Both the position numbers and the translations under genes were made by a program. From assembly GCA_964599895.1 (NCBI GenBank), contig CAZRHT010000006.1:3877-67876 (forward strand): a stretch of 64,000 bases of DNA, read 5' to 3'. This document shows positions 24,597 to 34,122 of the stretch, one piece after another; the stretch's first letter is position 1; each line of letters starts with the position of its first letter. The stretch is from UM-FILTER-49-7 sp964599895 (GTDB taxonomy: Bacteria > Acidobacteriota > Holophagae > Thermotomaculales > Thermotomaculaceae). The notes under the pieces are model-generated. The model worked only from the letters and a program-made list of their open reading frames with translations, was not told the DNA's origin and searched no databases.

Positions 24597-26795
24597 TTAG
24601 TTATGTCTATTGTCGTTGCCCCTTGGACCATGATTGCCGCCACGATGGTCATCACGTCTACCATTGTCACGGTTACCCCGATCCTGTTGATGACCGCTGT
24701 TGCGGTTCTCATCGACATCTTCTCTTGGCAGCAACACCTTCCGACTCAGGTTTAACCGACCCTGTGAGTCGATCTCCATTAACTTCACATCAATCTCCTG
24801 CCCCAGCTGTAGTTCGTCTTCTACGCTCCGGACACGGTAATTTGCAATTTCACTGATATGAAGCAGGCCATCCTTTCCGGGGAGAACCTCAACAAAAGCA
24901 CCAAATTTTTCAATCCGCTTAACAGTACCTTTGTAGACAGTTCCAACTTCAGGTTCCTGAATAATCTGCCGAATCATATCCATGGCCAGCTTGGCTGACT
25001 CCTCGCTGGTGGCAGCCACAAGACAGGTCCCATCGTCTTCGATGTCAATCTTGGCACCACTCTTTTCCACAATTTCACGTATCACCTTGCCTCCCGGCCC
25101 GATAATCTCGCGAATCTTGTCCGGATGCACCTTAATGCTGGTGATCCTTGGTGCATATGGAGAATAATTGTCCCTTGGAGCAGGCAACGCAGCTACAATT
25201 TTATCCAGGATTTCATTATACGCCCGAACAGCCTGATCCAACGCTTCCGCCATCAATGCCTCTGTCAGTCCCTGGACCTTCAAATCCATCTGCAACGCGG
25301 TAATTCCATCCCGTGTGCCCGTCACCTTGAAATCCATGTCACCGTAGTGGTCTTCCTCACCCGCAATGTCTGTCAGAATCGCGTATTTTTCTCCCTCTTT
25401 TACCATGCCCATAGCAATGCCAGCCACGGGCTTTTTGAGCGGCACGCCGGCATCCATCAACGCCAGAACGCCACCACAAACGGTAGCCATTGAAGAAGAT
25501 CCGTTTGATTCCAGAATCTCAGATACAAGACGCACAACATAAGGAAAGTCATCCTCTTCCATGTTGGGCATCATCGGTTCTATACCTCGTTTTGCAAGAG
25601 CACCGTGGCCAATTTCCCGGCGACCGGGGGATCTCATAAACTTTACTTCGCCCACGCTGAATGGCGGGAAGTTATAGTGAAGCATGAATTTTTCATCCTC
25701 TTCCCCTTCCAGTCCATCAATCATCTGAGCATCACCAAAGGTGCCCAGTGTAGTCATTACAAGTGCCTGGGTTTCTCCACGGGTGAATATTGCAGAGCCA
25801 TGAGTCCGGGGCAGAACCCCGACTTCGCATGTGATGGGGCGAATTTCATCATATGCCCGTCCATCCAGTCTGCGTTCCCGACTCAAAAGGGTTTCACGGA
25901 ACAAACGCTCCTTGATATGGTCAAACATTAACCCTGCTTCAAACTGCTCATCTTCTTCAAAAGATTCTTTTGTTTCCTTTTTTAACAGGCGAACAGCATC
26001 ATACTTCATGATTTTGTCTTTGATCTGCAGACTCTCAAGAAGCCGATTTCCCACGAACGCTTTCACCTTTTCTTCCAGTCCGGCCGGGAAAACCTTGGGC
26101 GTAACTTCCCACTTGTGGGGTGCCACAAGTGCTTGCAATTCGCGCTGGGCTGCAACGAGTTTTCTGATCTGTTCATGACCGAAAGTCAACGCTTCAACCA
26201 TTGTTGCCGCACTGACTTCCTTTGCGCCCGCTTCAACCATGACGATGGCATCTTCCGTCCCTGCTATGACCAGGTCCAGTTTGGAATTTTCCTTTTCAGG
26301 GTACAGAGGGTTAACCACGAACTGGCCATCAATCAAGCCTACCCGAACGCCGGCAATTGTTGCATCAAATGGAATGTCTGAAATGCACAGGGCTGCGGAC
26401 GCACCAGTCAATGCCAGCATTTCAGTCTCATTTTCTCCGTCAAAAGAGTACACATTCGCAATAACTTGTGTCTCATTCTGAAATCCTTCCGGAAACAGCG
26501 GTCTCAAGGGTCTGTCAATCAGTCGACTGGTCAGTACTTCCTTCTTGGAAGGCCGACCTTCTCTCTTGAAAAATCCACCTGGAATTTTACCTGCCGCTGA
26601 AGTGTGTTCGCGGTAATCCACTGTTAAAGGGAAAAAATCAATCTTTTCTCTTGGTTCCGGCGCAGCGCATGCTGTTACCAGCACTCGGCTGTCGCCGCAT
26701 GAAATTAGAACCGCTCCACCTGCCTGTTTGGCAAGGTGGCCAGTTTCCATCGTAATTATTCTTCCGCCAATTTCGGCAGTAACTGTATGTACCAT
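24597..26795 (-). CDS. pnp: polyribonucleotide nucleotidyltransferase (PNPase)
   Basis: The 732-residue phosphorolytic 3'-5' exoribonuclease has two RNase PH-like domains (the second around residues 310-540 with the FSVGEVKFMRSPGRREIGHG and GDMDFKVTGTRDGITALQMD blocks), a KH domain (IKVHPDKIREIIGPGGKVIREI) and an S1 domain (GTVYKGTVKRIEKFGAFVEV). The last ~40 residues are a low-complexity tail of Asp, Asn, Arg, His and Gly after the S1 domain, an unusual flexible extension. Order rpsO-pnp is the widely conserved one. Confidence 0.97.
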   Translation of the reverse strand: MVHTVTAEIGGRIITMETGHLAKQAGGAVLISCGDSRVLVTACAAPEPREKIDFFPLTVDYREHTSAAGKIPGGFFKREGRPSKKEVLTSRLIDRPLRPLFPEGFQNETQVIANVYSFDGENETEMLALTGASAALCISDIPFDATIAGVRVGLIDGQFVVNPLYPEKENSKLDLVIAGTEDAIVMVEAGAKEVSAATMVEALTFGHEQIRKLVAAQRELQALVAPHKWEVTPKVFPAGLEEKVKAFVGNRLLESLQIKDKIMKYDAVRLLKKETKESFEEDEQFEAGLMFDHIKERLFRETLLSRERRLDGRAYDEIRPITCEVGVLPRTHGSAIFTRGETQALVMTTLGTFGDAQMIDGLEGEEDEKFMLHYNFPPFSVGEVKFMRSPGRREIGHGALAKRGIEPMMPNMEEDDFPYVVRLVSEILESNGSSSMATVCGGVLALMDAGVPLKKPVAGIAMGMVKEGEKYAILTDIAGEEDHYGDMDFKVTGTRDGITALQMDLKVQGLTEALMAEALDQAVRAYNEILDKIVAALPAPRDNYSPYAPRITSIKVHPDKIREIIGPGGKVIREIVEKSGAKIDIEDDGTCLVAATSEESAKLAMDMIRQIIQEPEVGTVYKGTVKRIEKFGAFVEVLPGKDGLLHISEIANYRVRSVEDELQLGQEIDVKLMEIDSQGRLNLSRKVLLPREDVDENRNSGHQQDRGNRDNGRRDDHRGGNHGPRGNDNRHN

Positions 26796-26816
26796 AAGTT
26801 CTCCGTTCGCTCGTGG

Positions 26817-27083
26817 CTACTTGCGCAACCTAAGCTGATTCAGGATATCCCTATAACGCTTGAATTCTTTCTTTTTGAGATAGTCAAGGAGTTTTCTTCT
26901 CTGGGATACCAGCTTCAACAGACCACGGCGCGAATGGTGATCCTTCTTGTGCACCTTGAAATGTTCTGTTAAATAGTTAATTCTCTCTGTGAGCAACGCA
27001 ATTTGGACTTCAGGGGAACCAGTATCATTTTCATGAACCCCGAAAGTGCCGATAAGCTCCGTTTTCCTTTCCTTCGAAAGCAT
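26817..27083 (-). CDS. rpsO: 30S ribosomal protein S15
   Basis: The 88-residue four-helix protein binds 16S rRNA in the platform of the small subunit. It has the family sequence: GVHENDTGSPEVQIALLTER, YLTEHFKVHKKDHHSRRGLL and VSQRRKLLDYLKKK. A perfect TTAGGAGGTGACTG ribosome site precedes the ATG. It heads the rpsO-pnp unit; in other bacteria S15 represses its own translation, but no pseudoknot is obvious in this leader. Confidence 0.98.
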   Translation of the reverse strand: MLSKERKTELIGTFGVHENDTGSPEVQIALLTERINYLTEHFKVHKKDHHSRRGLLKLVSQRRKLLDYLKKKEFKRYRDILNQLRLRK

Positions 27084-27136
27084 CAGTCACCTCCTAAATA
27101 AATTGTAAAACTCTTCCTGTAATAGCAGGACAGACC

Positions 27137-27165
27137 AGTCTAACACGACGTTTTCCTAAAGTAAA
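27137..27165 (-). promoter_or_regulatory. candidate promoter for rpsO-pnp
   Basis: On the minus strand TTTACT (27165-27160) and TAGACT (27142-27137) are 17 bases apart, in the 111-bp region upstream of rpsO. A short hairpin (TCCTG...CAGGA) follows in the leader. Confidence 0.45.
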
Positions 27166-27194
27166 GAAATTCACCAACTCTATGATTCAGCAAA

Positions 27195-28067
27195 TTATTG
27201 TTTAAATCTATTCATATACTGTGACTTTTGTCGCCAGTTTTCTTTTACAACCACAAAAAGTTCCAACTCAACCGGCTTTTCAAAGTATATTTTCAGTTCT
27301 TTTTCAGCTAACTTCCTGATTTTCTTGATCATAGTCGCCTGATGGCCCACCATGATGGGCTTTTGCGATTTTCTTTCCACAGCGATGTCCGCCATAATTT
27401 CCACATGGGTATCTTCGACTTTCATAACACGAATATCCACAAAGGTGCAATACGGAATCTCCTGCCGGGTTTCCTGCAGCACCTTTTCCCGAATAACTTC
27501 AGAAACGTAAAATCTTTCTGAAATATTTGTGTAGTCCGCTTCATCGTACTGAAATTCACCTTCCGGCAGTCGTTCAATAATGATTTTCATCAGTTCGTCG
27601 ACATTGCTTCCGGTAAGTGCGGAGATGGGGAAAACCACCTCAAAGCCTTCGTTTGCAAGCTTTTCCATCAATGGAAGAACGCGGGATTTCTTGATAATGT
27701 CAGTTTTGTTCAAGGCTACGATCACGTCCTTGCTCCGGGGCTTCAATTGTTCCAGCAGATATGTTTCTCCACCACCAACTGCAACCGACGCATCCATCAT
27801 ATACAGGATAAGATCGCAGGAATCCAGGCTATCGTAAACAGTCTGCATCATTGCTTTATTCATTTCATACATTGGTTTGTGAAAGCCCGGCAAATCTACA
27901 AACACCATCTGAGCATCAGGTTCAGTTATAATTCCAAAAATTTCATTTCGGGTTGTCTGAGGTTTGTCTGAAACAATTGATATTTTCTGTTTCATCAAGT
28001 TGTTAAGCAATGTTGATTTGCCCGCGTTGGGTCGGCCAATCATCGCAACGACTCCAAATTTTTTCAT
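27195..28067 (-). CDS. era: GTPase Era
   Basis: Era is the 16S rRNA-processing and 30S-maturation GTPase. The 290-residue protein has the G-domain boxes GRPNAGKST (G1), the TTR switch (KPQTTRNEIFG), DLPGF (G3) and NKTD (G4). A C-terminal KH domain follows, with EIPYCTFVDIRVMKVEDTHVEI and KPIMVGHQATMIKKIRKLAE. It is preceded by the CorC-like gene, ybeY and pgpH on the same strand, the classical phoH-pgpH-ybeY-era neighbourhood of ribosome and RNA maturation. Confidence 0.96.
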   Translation of the reverse strand: MKKFGVVAMIGRPNAGKSTLLNNLMKQKISIVSDKPQTTRNEIFGIITEPDAQMVFVDLPGFHKPMYEMNKAMMQTVYDSLDSCDLILYMMDASVAVGGGETYLLEQLKPRSKDVIVALNKTDIIKKSRVLPLMEKLANEGFEVVFPISALTGSNVDELMKIIIERLPEGEFQYDEADYTNISERFYVSEVIREKVLQETRQEIPYCTFVDIRVMKVEDTHVEIMADIAVERKSQKPIMVGHQATMIKKIRKLAEKELKIYFEKPVELELFVVVKENWRQKSQYMNRFKQ

Positions 28068-28093
28068 TTCTCCGCTTCCTTTATATCCATTAA

Positions 28094-29317
28094 TTAGGAG
28101 GCCTCATTCTGCCCCATTTTTTCAATCCGAACGCTCTGAACGCGTCGGCGCTTCATTTTTTCTACAGTAAGTTTGAAATCGCTCCACTCCACAGAATCTC
28201 CTTCCTTGGGGATCCGGCCAAAGATGTTGAAGACTGCTCCACCGACTGTGTCTATTTCTCCAATTTCAAGATTAATACCGGTTTCTTCTTCCAAATCCTC
28301 CAGGTTGCACCTGCCATCTACCAGCAAACAATCCTCTCCCAGTTGTTGAATCGTTTCATAATGGCTGTCATGTTCATCTTCAATTTCTCCAACAATTTCC
28401 TCAATCAGATCCTCAATTGTCACAATGCCGGCCGTTCCGCCATATTCATCCAGCACAACCGTCATTTTTGTCCTCGCAGTTTGCATGTCACGGAGCAAAT
28501 CGCTCACCTTTTTTGTCTCCGGAACATAAAGCGGCTTCTGGAGAAAATCAGACAGGACAAATGTTTCCGGCTGTGCGACCACTATATCCTTCAAATGAAC
28601 AACTCCGATAATGTCGTCCATTGTGTGGCGATAGACCGGCATCCTGGAATGTTTTGCCGTACGAAATAGTTTTATAAGGCTTTGATATGACAAGGCTTGT
28701 TCAACTCCGGCAATATCTGTCCTTGGCGTCATAATTTCCTTCACGAGAGTGTCACCAAAATTCAACACACCCTGAATCAACTCCTTTTCTTCTTCCTCAA
28801 TAATCCCATGTTCAGTAGCCACATCAATGAATGCCTTCTCCTCGGATTCTTTTTCATCTTCATCCTCTTCCCGTTCGTCCTCCATTTTTATCAACCGCCG
28901 CGCAATGGTGGAAGCGGGCAGCACAAAAAGAAAGAACAGGTAATAAAAGGGTAGAAAAATTACAATAAACCGGGACAATATCCACTCCCGATTCAGAAAA
29001 GCCGTGGCTGAAACAAGAATCTTCTCTATAATCAGATAGATTACAGGCACGAGGATTGCTTTTCTCACATCAAAGGGCACACTGAATGCACCGCTTATTA
29101 TGACCCACAGCCCGAAAACGCTGAGCAATAACAGCTCTGCAGTTGATGACACGATCAATTGAAACCTTGCCCCACGCTCTAGAAGCATTGACAATGAAGG
29201 ATACTTTTCAGCAATCTGGCGAAGCTCAATCCTGGACAAACTGACAAAAGCCGTCCGTACAACCGAAATCGCAATCCTCAAAACAATAAGCAGGATTAGA
29301 AGTCCTTCCAACATCAT
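28094..29317 (-). CDS. CorC/HlyC-type CBS-domain membrane protein (CNNM family)
   Basis: The 407-residue protein has an N-terminal DUF21/CNNM-like membrane region (about four helices, residues 1-140), an acidic linker (DEREEDEDEKESEE), two CBS domains (about 205-320; MTPRTDIAGVEQ, HSRMPVYRHTMDDIIGVVHLKD, KMTVVLDEYGGTAGIVTIEDLIEE) and a C-terminal CorC_HlyC transporter-associated domain (about 330-405). Relatives are linked to magnesium or cobalt efflux and often lie beside ybeY and era, as here. The start abuts the ybeY stop; an MM start leaves a one-codon ambiguity. Confidence 0.9.
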   Translation of the reverse strand: MMLEGLLILLIVLRIAISVVRTAFVSLSRIELRQIAEKYPSLSMLLERGARFQLIVSSTAELLLLSVFGLWVIISGAFSVPFDVRKAILVPVIYLIIEKILVSATAFLNREWILSRFIVIFLPFYYLFFLFVLPASTIARRLIKMEDEREEDEDEKESEEKAFIDVATEHGIIEEEEKELIQGVLNFGDTLVKEIMTPRTDIAGVEQALSYQSLIKLFRTAKHSRMPVYRHTMDDIIGVVHLKDIVVAQPETFVLSDFLQKPLYVPETKKVSDLLRDMQTARTKMTVVLDEYGGTAGIVTIEDLIEEIVGEIEDEHDSHYETIQQLGEDCLLVDGRCNLEDLEEETGINLEIGEIDTVGGAVFNIFGRIPKEGDSVEWSDFKLTVEKMKRRRVQSVRIEKMGQNEAS

Positions 29318-29794
29318 CTACTCTACTCCTTGAAAATGAACGGGCAAAGCCTCTTTTATCTCCCGTTGCACGGCCACCATTTCTCCATTATCTGTCTCGT
29401 GATCATAACCAAGCAGATGAAGTAAGCCGTGTAATACAAGAAATTTTAATTCTTCTTCCAGCGTGTGGCCAATTTCGACCGCCTGCTCTTCAGCACGCTC
29501 TACCGATATCACCACACTACCCAGAAATATCTCATCCGTATCCGGTAGAATATCCCCATCTATGAAGCTCAAAACATCCGTAACCTGGTCCCTGTTTCGA
29601 TAATCACGGTTGAGTTTGTGTATTTCCTCATTGTCTGTAAAGAGAATCTCCATACAACATTTTTCACTTCCGGGCAATTTCAACCCAACTGAAATATCTT
29701 GAAGAAACTCTGTCCAGCTGTCGGGATCAGGAAGTCCGGTCAGGCCTTCTCTGGAGATGATTTCCGACACAATTGTCTTCTGTGACTCAGACAT
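29318..29794 (-). CDS. ybeY: endoribonuclease/rRNA maturation factor YbeY
   Basis: YbeY is a zinc metalloprotein needed for 16S rRNA 3' end processing and 70S quality control. From ATG 29794 it has 158 residues, with the family's DNEEIHKLNRDYRNRDQVTDVLSF block and the zinc motif HGLLHLLGYDH. This start lies in an 8-base overlap with the end of pgpH. In-frame sequence further upstream belongs to the pgpH coding region and is not used. The N-terminus before the core is somewhat longer than in E. coli. Confidence 0.93.
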   Translation of the reverse strand: MSESQKTIVSEIISREGLTGLPDPDSWTEFLQDISVGLKLPGSEKCCMEILFTDNEEIHKLNRDYRNRDQVTDVLSFIDGDILPDTDEIFLGSVVISVERAEEQAVEIGHTLEEELKFLVLHGLLHLLGYDHETDNGEMVAVQREIKEALPVHFQGVE

Positions 29795-32135
29795 CCTTTC
29801 CTCCGTTGCCGTCACCCGATGATTCTGAGTCCTTATCCGACCTGTCGTGTCCTTCCGTTTCCGCATTTTGCTCATTGAAATCAAACCCGGGATAGTCAAT
29901 CCTGGTGTGAAATGAAGCTGCTATTGATCTCAAAAAGCTGGCTGCTATCAAGTCAAGCTCCTTGAAGGTTAGATCGCAGTCAGAAAACTGGTTATCATCA
30001 ATCAGGTCTTTGATAATCCGATTCACCAGATTTTGAAGTTTTCCGGCGGATATCGGTGCCTTTAGTGTTCGGGATGCCGCCTCCACCGCATCTCCAATCA
30101 TAAGTATGGCCGTCTCCTTCATGGTTGGTTTCGGTCCTGGATATTGGTATTCACTTTCTTCCACAGCCTCGCCGTTCTCCTCCTGCAGAGAAAGCGCTTT
30201 GTTATAGAAAAACGCCATCAGCTTTGTTCCATGGTGTTCTTTGATGAACCGGATAATCTGTTCTGGAAGTTTCGCTTCCTGTGCCAGCTTGATTCCATCT
30301 TTCACATGGTTGGTCAGAATAATCGAACTCATTTTCGGGGTAAGACGATTATGTCTGTTTTCATCCCCTGGACGCTGATTCTCAATAAAATATCCCGGCT
30401 TTTCCATTTTTCCAATGTCATGATAGTACGTACCTACCCTGGCCAGCAATGAGTTCGCGCCGATCGATTTCGCCGCGGCTTCCACCAGATTTGCCACCAG
30501 AATTGAATGCTGGTAGGTTCCAGCCGCTTTCATAGACAAGTCCACCAACAGGCGGTTGTTCATATTCGCCAGTTCCAGAAGTCGAATATCGGTAGTAATA
30601 CGAAAAGCACTCTCAAAGGTAGGAAGAGAAATTGTCACAGCCGCTGAGACAAAAAAACCACCTGCCAGAGCAATCACAAGAGCAGCCCCATACCATTCCA
30701 GTGAGGGATTACCGGAATAATGAAGGTAAAGAACAATCAAAAAAACAAAATGAGACAAACCCAGCCAGAAACCGGAAAAAAGCACAGCAGACTGTCCAGA
30801 TTGTTTGCGCAAAATATAGATAGAAGATAGGGATGAAAATATGAGAAAAAGGGTAAGAGGGATATTCCCCGCAGTTAGCAGCAATAGTATGATAGCCACA
30901 CAAAGCGTGACAATCAGGGCTGGGATTCCCCCTGCAAGCAATGCGGCCAAAGAGGCGGGGAAAGCATAGGGCACCGCATAAAACAAAAGCTCACCCTTGA
31001 AAAGAACCGATAGCGAAACACTTCTTTCCACAGCGCCCAATACAAAAATGGACAACTTTATGAGCACAATACCAGCCAGTGCACACCAGACAAGCAAAAG
31101 AAATACCGGCACTTCATCCCGGACATATCGCTTTTGAAAAACTACGGAAAGCCGGTACAGGAAAAAGACTGTCAGAATCAGCAGCAACAAAGTCGATACT
31201 ATTCTCCGGGAAGAAATATTGGCTAGAAGCCTTTCATTCTGTTCATTAATAAATCGTGCCGCTACCGGAGATACTCTCTCGCCCTTCCTCACTATAATTT
31301 CCCCGGTCTTCTTTCTGAGATATGAGGGCTCCACACTGTCTGCAGCCTCTTCCCTGGAGGCCTCCGTCATTTTCTTATCAAAAATGTAGTTTGGGATCAC
31401 AATATGGTTGACCAGCGCAAATATTACGGAAAGCTCCTCATCATGCACGACTTCCCTATTTCTAAGAAAAGAATACACAAACTTCTTCAAGCCTGCCCGA
31501 TCCACAACCGGTGGAAATCCCTTGGTCAGATACTGTTGGTCCTTACCGGGATCTGCCAATACCGCTTCCCCATTAATCAGTTTTAAATTATTATGGTCTT
31601 CTGCAAACTCGCGGGTGTACAGGCGATCCATCAGTTCCGTAAGAAGTGGTTTTAGGTTCTCGAGATTCCTGCTGTCTTTCAGGGCCAAAAAAATCGCAGG
31701 GGGGACCAGAGATGAAAGCTCTTCCTGATACTGCTTATTCAATACTTCAATCTGTTTTTCCGTCTCCGTCTTCTGTGTCTTTCCATGTACCGAGATCAGT
31801 GACTCTCGGAGCTCTTGATATCCCTCCAATTTCTGAAACAGCTGATCCAGAATGAATGTCACTTTCTCATGGGCCCTGGGATCATAGATATAGACATTTG
31901 GTGCCTGTTCCCGTGCCGCCAGACGTCGCGCTTCAGTCGTAACTGTATCCGGTATATTCAAATCCAGAGTGGCATAAATGTCCGACCTCGCAACATCCCC
32001 GGCAGCGAACTTTTCGATGTTCGCGAAGGAAAACATCTTTAATATCAATGCCCCTGAAACAGCAACCAAAAGCAGAGAACTGAGAATTTCCCGAAAAGTG
32101 GGCCTATTCCCCGTTACGATCAGTGCTTTCTTCAT
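29787..32135 (-). CDS. pgpH: 7TM-HD domain protein, PgpH-type cyclic-di-AMP phosphodiesterase
   Basis: The 782-residue membrane protein matches the PgpH plan: one N-terminal helix (about 15-35), a large extracytoplasmic 7TMR-HDED domain (about 40-310), seven helices (about 315-520), and a cytosolic HD domain with HSILVANLVEAAA, YYHDIGKMEKPGYF and EHHGTK metal-binding residues. PgpH hydrolyses c-di-AMP. A poorly conserved Asp/Glu/Ser-rich tail ends the protein. ATG 32135 (MKKALIV) overlaps phoH by 32 bases; an in-frame ATG at 32174 would overlap by 71. Confidence 0.9.
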   Translation of the reverse strand: MKKALIVTGNRPTFREILSSLLLVAVSGALILKMFSFANIEKFAAGDVARSDIYATLDLNIPDTVTTEARRLAAREQAPNVYIYDPRAHEKVTFILDQLFQKLEGYQELRESLISVHGKTQKTETEKQIEVLNKQYQEELSSLVPPAIFLALKDSRNLENLKPLLTELMDRLYTREFAEDHNNLKLINGEAVLADPGKDQQYLTKGFPPVVDRAGLKKFVYSFLRNREVVHDEELSVIFALVNHIVIPNYIFDKKMTEASREEAADSVEPSYLRKKTGEIIVRKGERVSPVAARFINEQNERLLANISSRRIVSTLLLLILTVFFLYRLSVVFQKRYVRDEVPVFLLLVWCALAGIVLIKLSIFVLGAVERSVSLSVLFKGELLFYAVPYAFPASLAALLAGGIPALIVTLCVAIILLLLTAGNIPLTLFLIFSSLSSIYILRKQSGQSAVLFSGFWLGLSHFVFLIVLYLHYSGNPSLEWYGAALVIALAGGFFVSAAVTISLPTFESAFRITTDIRLLELANMNNRLLVDLSMKAAGTYQHSILVANLVEAAAKSIGANSLLARVGTYYHDIGKMEKPGYFIENQRPGDENRHNRLTPKMSSIILTNHVKDGIKLAQEAKLPEQIIRFIKEHHGTKLMAFFYNKALSLQEENGEAVEESEYQYPGPKPTMKETAILMIGDAVEAASRTLKAPISAGKLQNLVNRIIKDLIDDNQFSDCDLTFKELDLIAASFLRSIAASFHTRIDYPGFDFNEQNAETEGHDRSDKDSESSGDGNGGKDV

Positions 32136-33063
32136 GCCGCTGATAGGCTTTGATGACCTCTTGAACAATTGCATGTCTTACCACATCCTTTTCTGTAAAA
32201 TGAATAAACCGGATACCCTCAATTCCCTGTAAAATCTGCTTAGCTTCTACAAGTCCGGACTTTTTCCGTGTCGGTAAATCAATTTGTGTAATGTCACCCG
32301 TGACAATTGCCTTAGAGCGAAATCCGATTCTTGTCAAAAACATTTTCATCTGTTCAGATGTCGAATTCTGGGCCTCATCGAGAATCAAAAAGGCATCATT
32401 CAGCGTACGACCCCTCATATATGCAAGGGGAGCAACCTCAACCTGGCCCCGCTCAACAAAACGGTTGGCAAGATCTGTAGGAATAATATCAAAAAGCGCA
32501 TCGTAAAGCGGCCTGAGGTACGGATCAATCTTCGCCTGAAGGTCCCCGGGCAGGTACCCAAGGTTTTCTCCTGCCTCCACCGCCGGTCGCGTCAGCACAA
32601 TTTTATCAATTTCTTTCTCAAGGAGATATTTGATTGCCACCGCCATCGCGATATAGGTTTTGCCCGTGCCCGCGGGACCGATGGAAAATACAATATCGCT
32701 TTGCTCAATGGTATGAACATATAGTTTTTGATTCAAAGACTTGGGATATATTGCTTTCCTTGAATTGGGGACAATGGAACTGTCGTTAAGGATTTCTGAA
32801 AGCGACATATCAGGGGCTTCCCGACGAATGCGTACGAAAGATTCAAGTTCTTCAGGGTTTGCGCCAGGGCGCTGTGTCAGATAATCTTCCAGATTGGTGA
32901 AGAGAGTTATCAGTTCCGGACGGTTTTCATTGCCCACGAAACCGATTTTTTGGCCCCGGGCTGTCAGGCGAACCTGAAATTCCCTTTCGATGGCACTAAT
33001 CACCTGGCTCTGGTTCTCGTAAAACAAAGAAATATCGCAGTGTTCAAATATATATTGATTCAT
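32104..33063 (-). CDS. phoH: PhoH family ATPase (YbeZ-type)
   Basis: The 319-residue protein has a KH-like N-terminal part (about 1-95) and a PhoH P-loop domain: Walker A GPAGTGKT, LTRPAVEAGENLGYLPG, MRGRTLNDAFLILDEAQN (Walker B) and VTGDITQIDLP. YbeZ-type PhoH works with YbeY in RNA metabolism, and the two genes are in one unit here with pgpH between them. Length and order are normal. Confidence 0.94.
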   Translation of the reverse strand: MNQYIFEHCDISLFYENQSQVISAIEREFQVRLTARGQKIGFVGNENRPELITLFTNLEDYLTQRPGANPEELESFVRIRREAPDMSLSEILNDSSIVPNSRKAIYPKSLNQKLYVHTIEQSDIVFSIGPAGTGKTYIAMAVAIKYLLEKEIDKIVLTRPAVEAGENLGYLPGDLQAKIDPYLRPLYDALFDIIPTDLANRFVERGQVEVAPLAYMRGRTLNDAFLILDEAQNSTSEQMKMFLTRIGFRSKAIVTGDITQIDLPTRKKSGLVEAKQILQGIEGIRFIHFTEKDVVRHAIVQEVIKAYQRHEESTDRNGE

Positions 33064-33067
33064 AGAC

Positions 33068-33101
33068 GGAAAAAGAGCGGGAAAGTATACCTTCCCCGCT
33101 C
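33068..33101 (-). terminator. terminator after the LysM lipoprotein gene
   Basis: On the minus strand GAGCGGG...CCCGCTC (33101-33075, 7-bp core plus a few more pairs) is followed by TTTTTCC. It lies 25 bases after the stop and before phoH. Confidence 0.75.
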
Positions 33102-33125
33102 ATTTTCTAACCTCAATCTTGAATA

Positions 33126-33986
33126 TTACTTGCCGTCGAAGAAGAAATTCTCAACAGGCCACGGACGGTTCTTTGCTTCTTTAATTGCCTGCTGAACTTC
33201 CTCATCGGATACGTTTCTCGGAATCGCAAATACCTGTCCCGGATGAATCAGATCAGGATCCTTGATTTGAGCTTTGTTTGCTTTGTAAATCAACGGCCAC
33301 TGGAAAGGATCAGCATAAATCTTGTCGTAACCGGCTATCTTCCACAGGCATTCGCCCTTAACAACTGTCCATTCCTTCGGATGACGCTTCAGTTCTTCTT
33401 CCGCGGCCATACGGGCAGCTTCTTCAGCTTTCCGTTTTTCTTCAGCAATACGTGCCTTTTCGGCAATCGCCTTTGCGGCAGCATCGCCAAACTTGGCAGC
33501 GGCATCATCAGCCATTTTCTTGACCTGATAATACTTACATTCATCGTTCGCCATTAGGTTCTTAGCTTCACCCAATGCGGCATCACCGGCATCCAACTCA
33601 GCTTTTGCATAAGTTTCAGCGTCTTCCGCCTTTGCCGTGTCGCCTGCCTTGACCGCAGCAGCAATTGCTTCGTCTGCAAGGGTTTTTGCTTTTGCTTTCT
33701 CAGCAACTGCATCCTGTTCTGCTTTCTTGGCAAGTTCAATTGCCTGCAGGGAAGAAGCTTTGGAATCTTTGCACTTCTTATCATCTGCAAAAGCCTGGGC
33801 CTTGTCCAGCATTGCTTTTGCTTCGTCCAATTCCGCTTTCACGTAATCAGCGGCGCACGCAGATTCGGCAGCCTGGTAGCCTTCCTTGGCGGAAGCAAGC
33901 TCCTCCGGCGGCTTGGTGCAGCAGGAAACTCCAAAGAGCACCACTGCAAAGCCCAGCACAACAATCGTTCCAAAAGTTTTCTTCAT
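33126..33986 (-). CDS. LysM-domain lipoprotein with long alanine-rich coiled coil
   Basis: The 286-residue protein begins with a lipoprotein signal (MKKTFGTIVVLGFAVVLFGVSC, lipobox cysteine at about 22). An Ala/Lys/Glu-rich helical region (about 30-205, DUF4398-like) is probably an elongated coiled coil or bundle. A C-terminal LysM domain (EWTVVKGECLWKIAGYDKIYADPFQWPLIYKANKAQIKDPDLIHPGQVFAIP) binds peptidoglycan. This fits a periplasmic tether between outer membrane and cell wall. It has its own promoter and terminator, so it is a single-gene unit, possibly abundant. Confidence 0.85.
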   Translation of the reverse strand: MKKTFGTIVVLGFAVVLFGVSCCTKPPEELASAKEGYQAAESACAADYVKAELDEAKAMLDKAQAFADDKKCKDSKASSLQAIELAKKAEQDAVAEKAKAKTLADEAIAAAVKAGDTAKAEDAETYAKAELDAGDAALGEAKNLMANDECKYYQVKKMADDAAAKFGDAAAKAIAEKARIAEEKRKAEEAARMAAEEELKRHPKEWTVVKGECLWKIAGYDKIYADPFQWPLIYKANKAQIKDPDLIHPGQVFAIPRNVSDEEVQQAIKEAKNRPWPVENFFFDGK

Positions 33987-34023
33987 ATTCGTTTACACCT
34001 CCTAAAGGGTTTCATCTGCGCTA

Positions 34024-34052
34024 AATATAGCAATTTTCCAACACAGTTGCAA
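34024..34052 (-). promoter_or_regulatory. promoter of the LysM lipoprotein gene
   Basis: On the minus strand TTGCAA (34052-34047) and TATATT (34029-34024) are separated by 17 bases, 38 bases before the start codon, which has a TTAGGAGGTG ribosome site. Confidence 0.65.
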
Positions 34053-34122
34053 GCTGAAATGTGTACATTTTTTCTATTAAATGCATAGAAAAGTGACCGA
34101 AGTCTCAATTTTTGCCATATTA

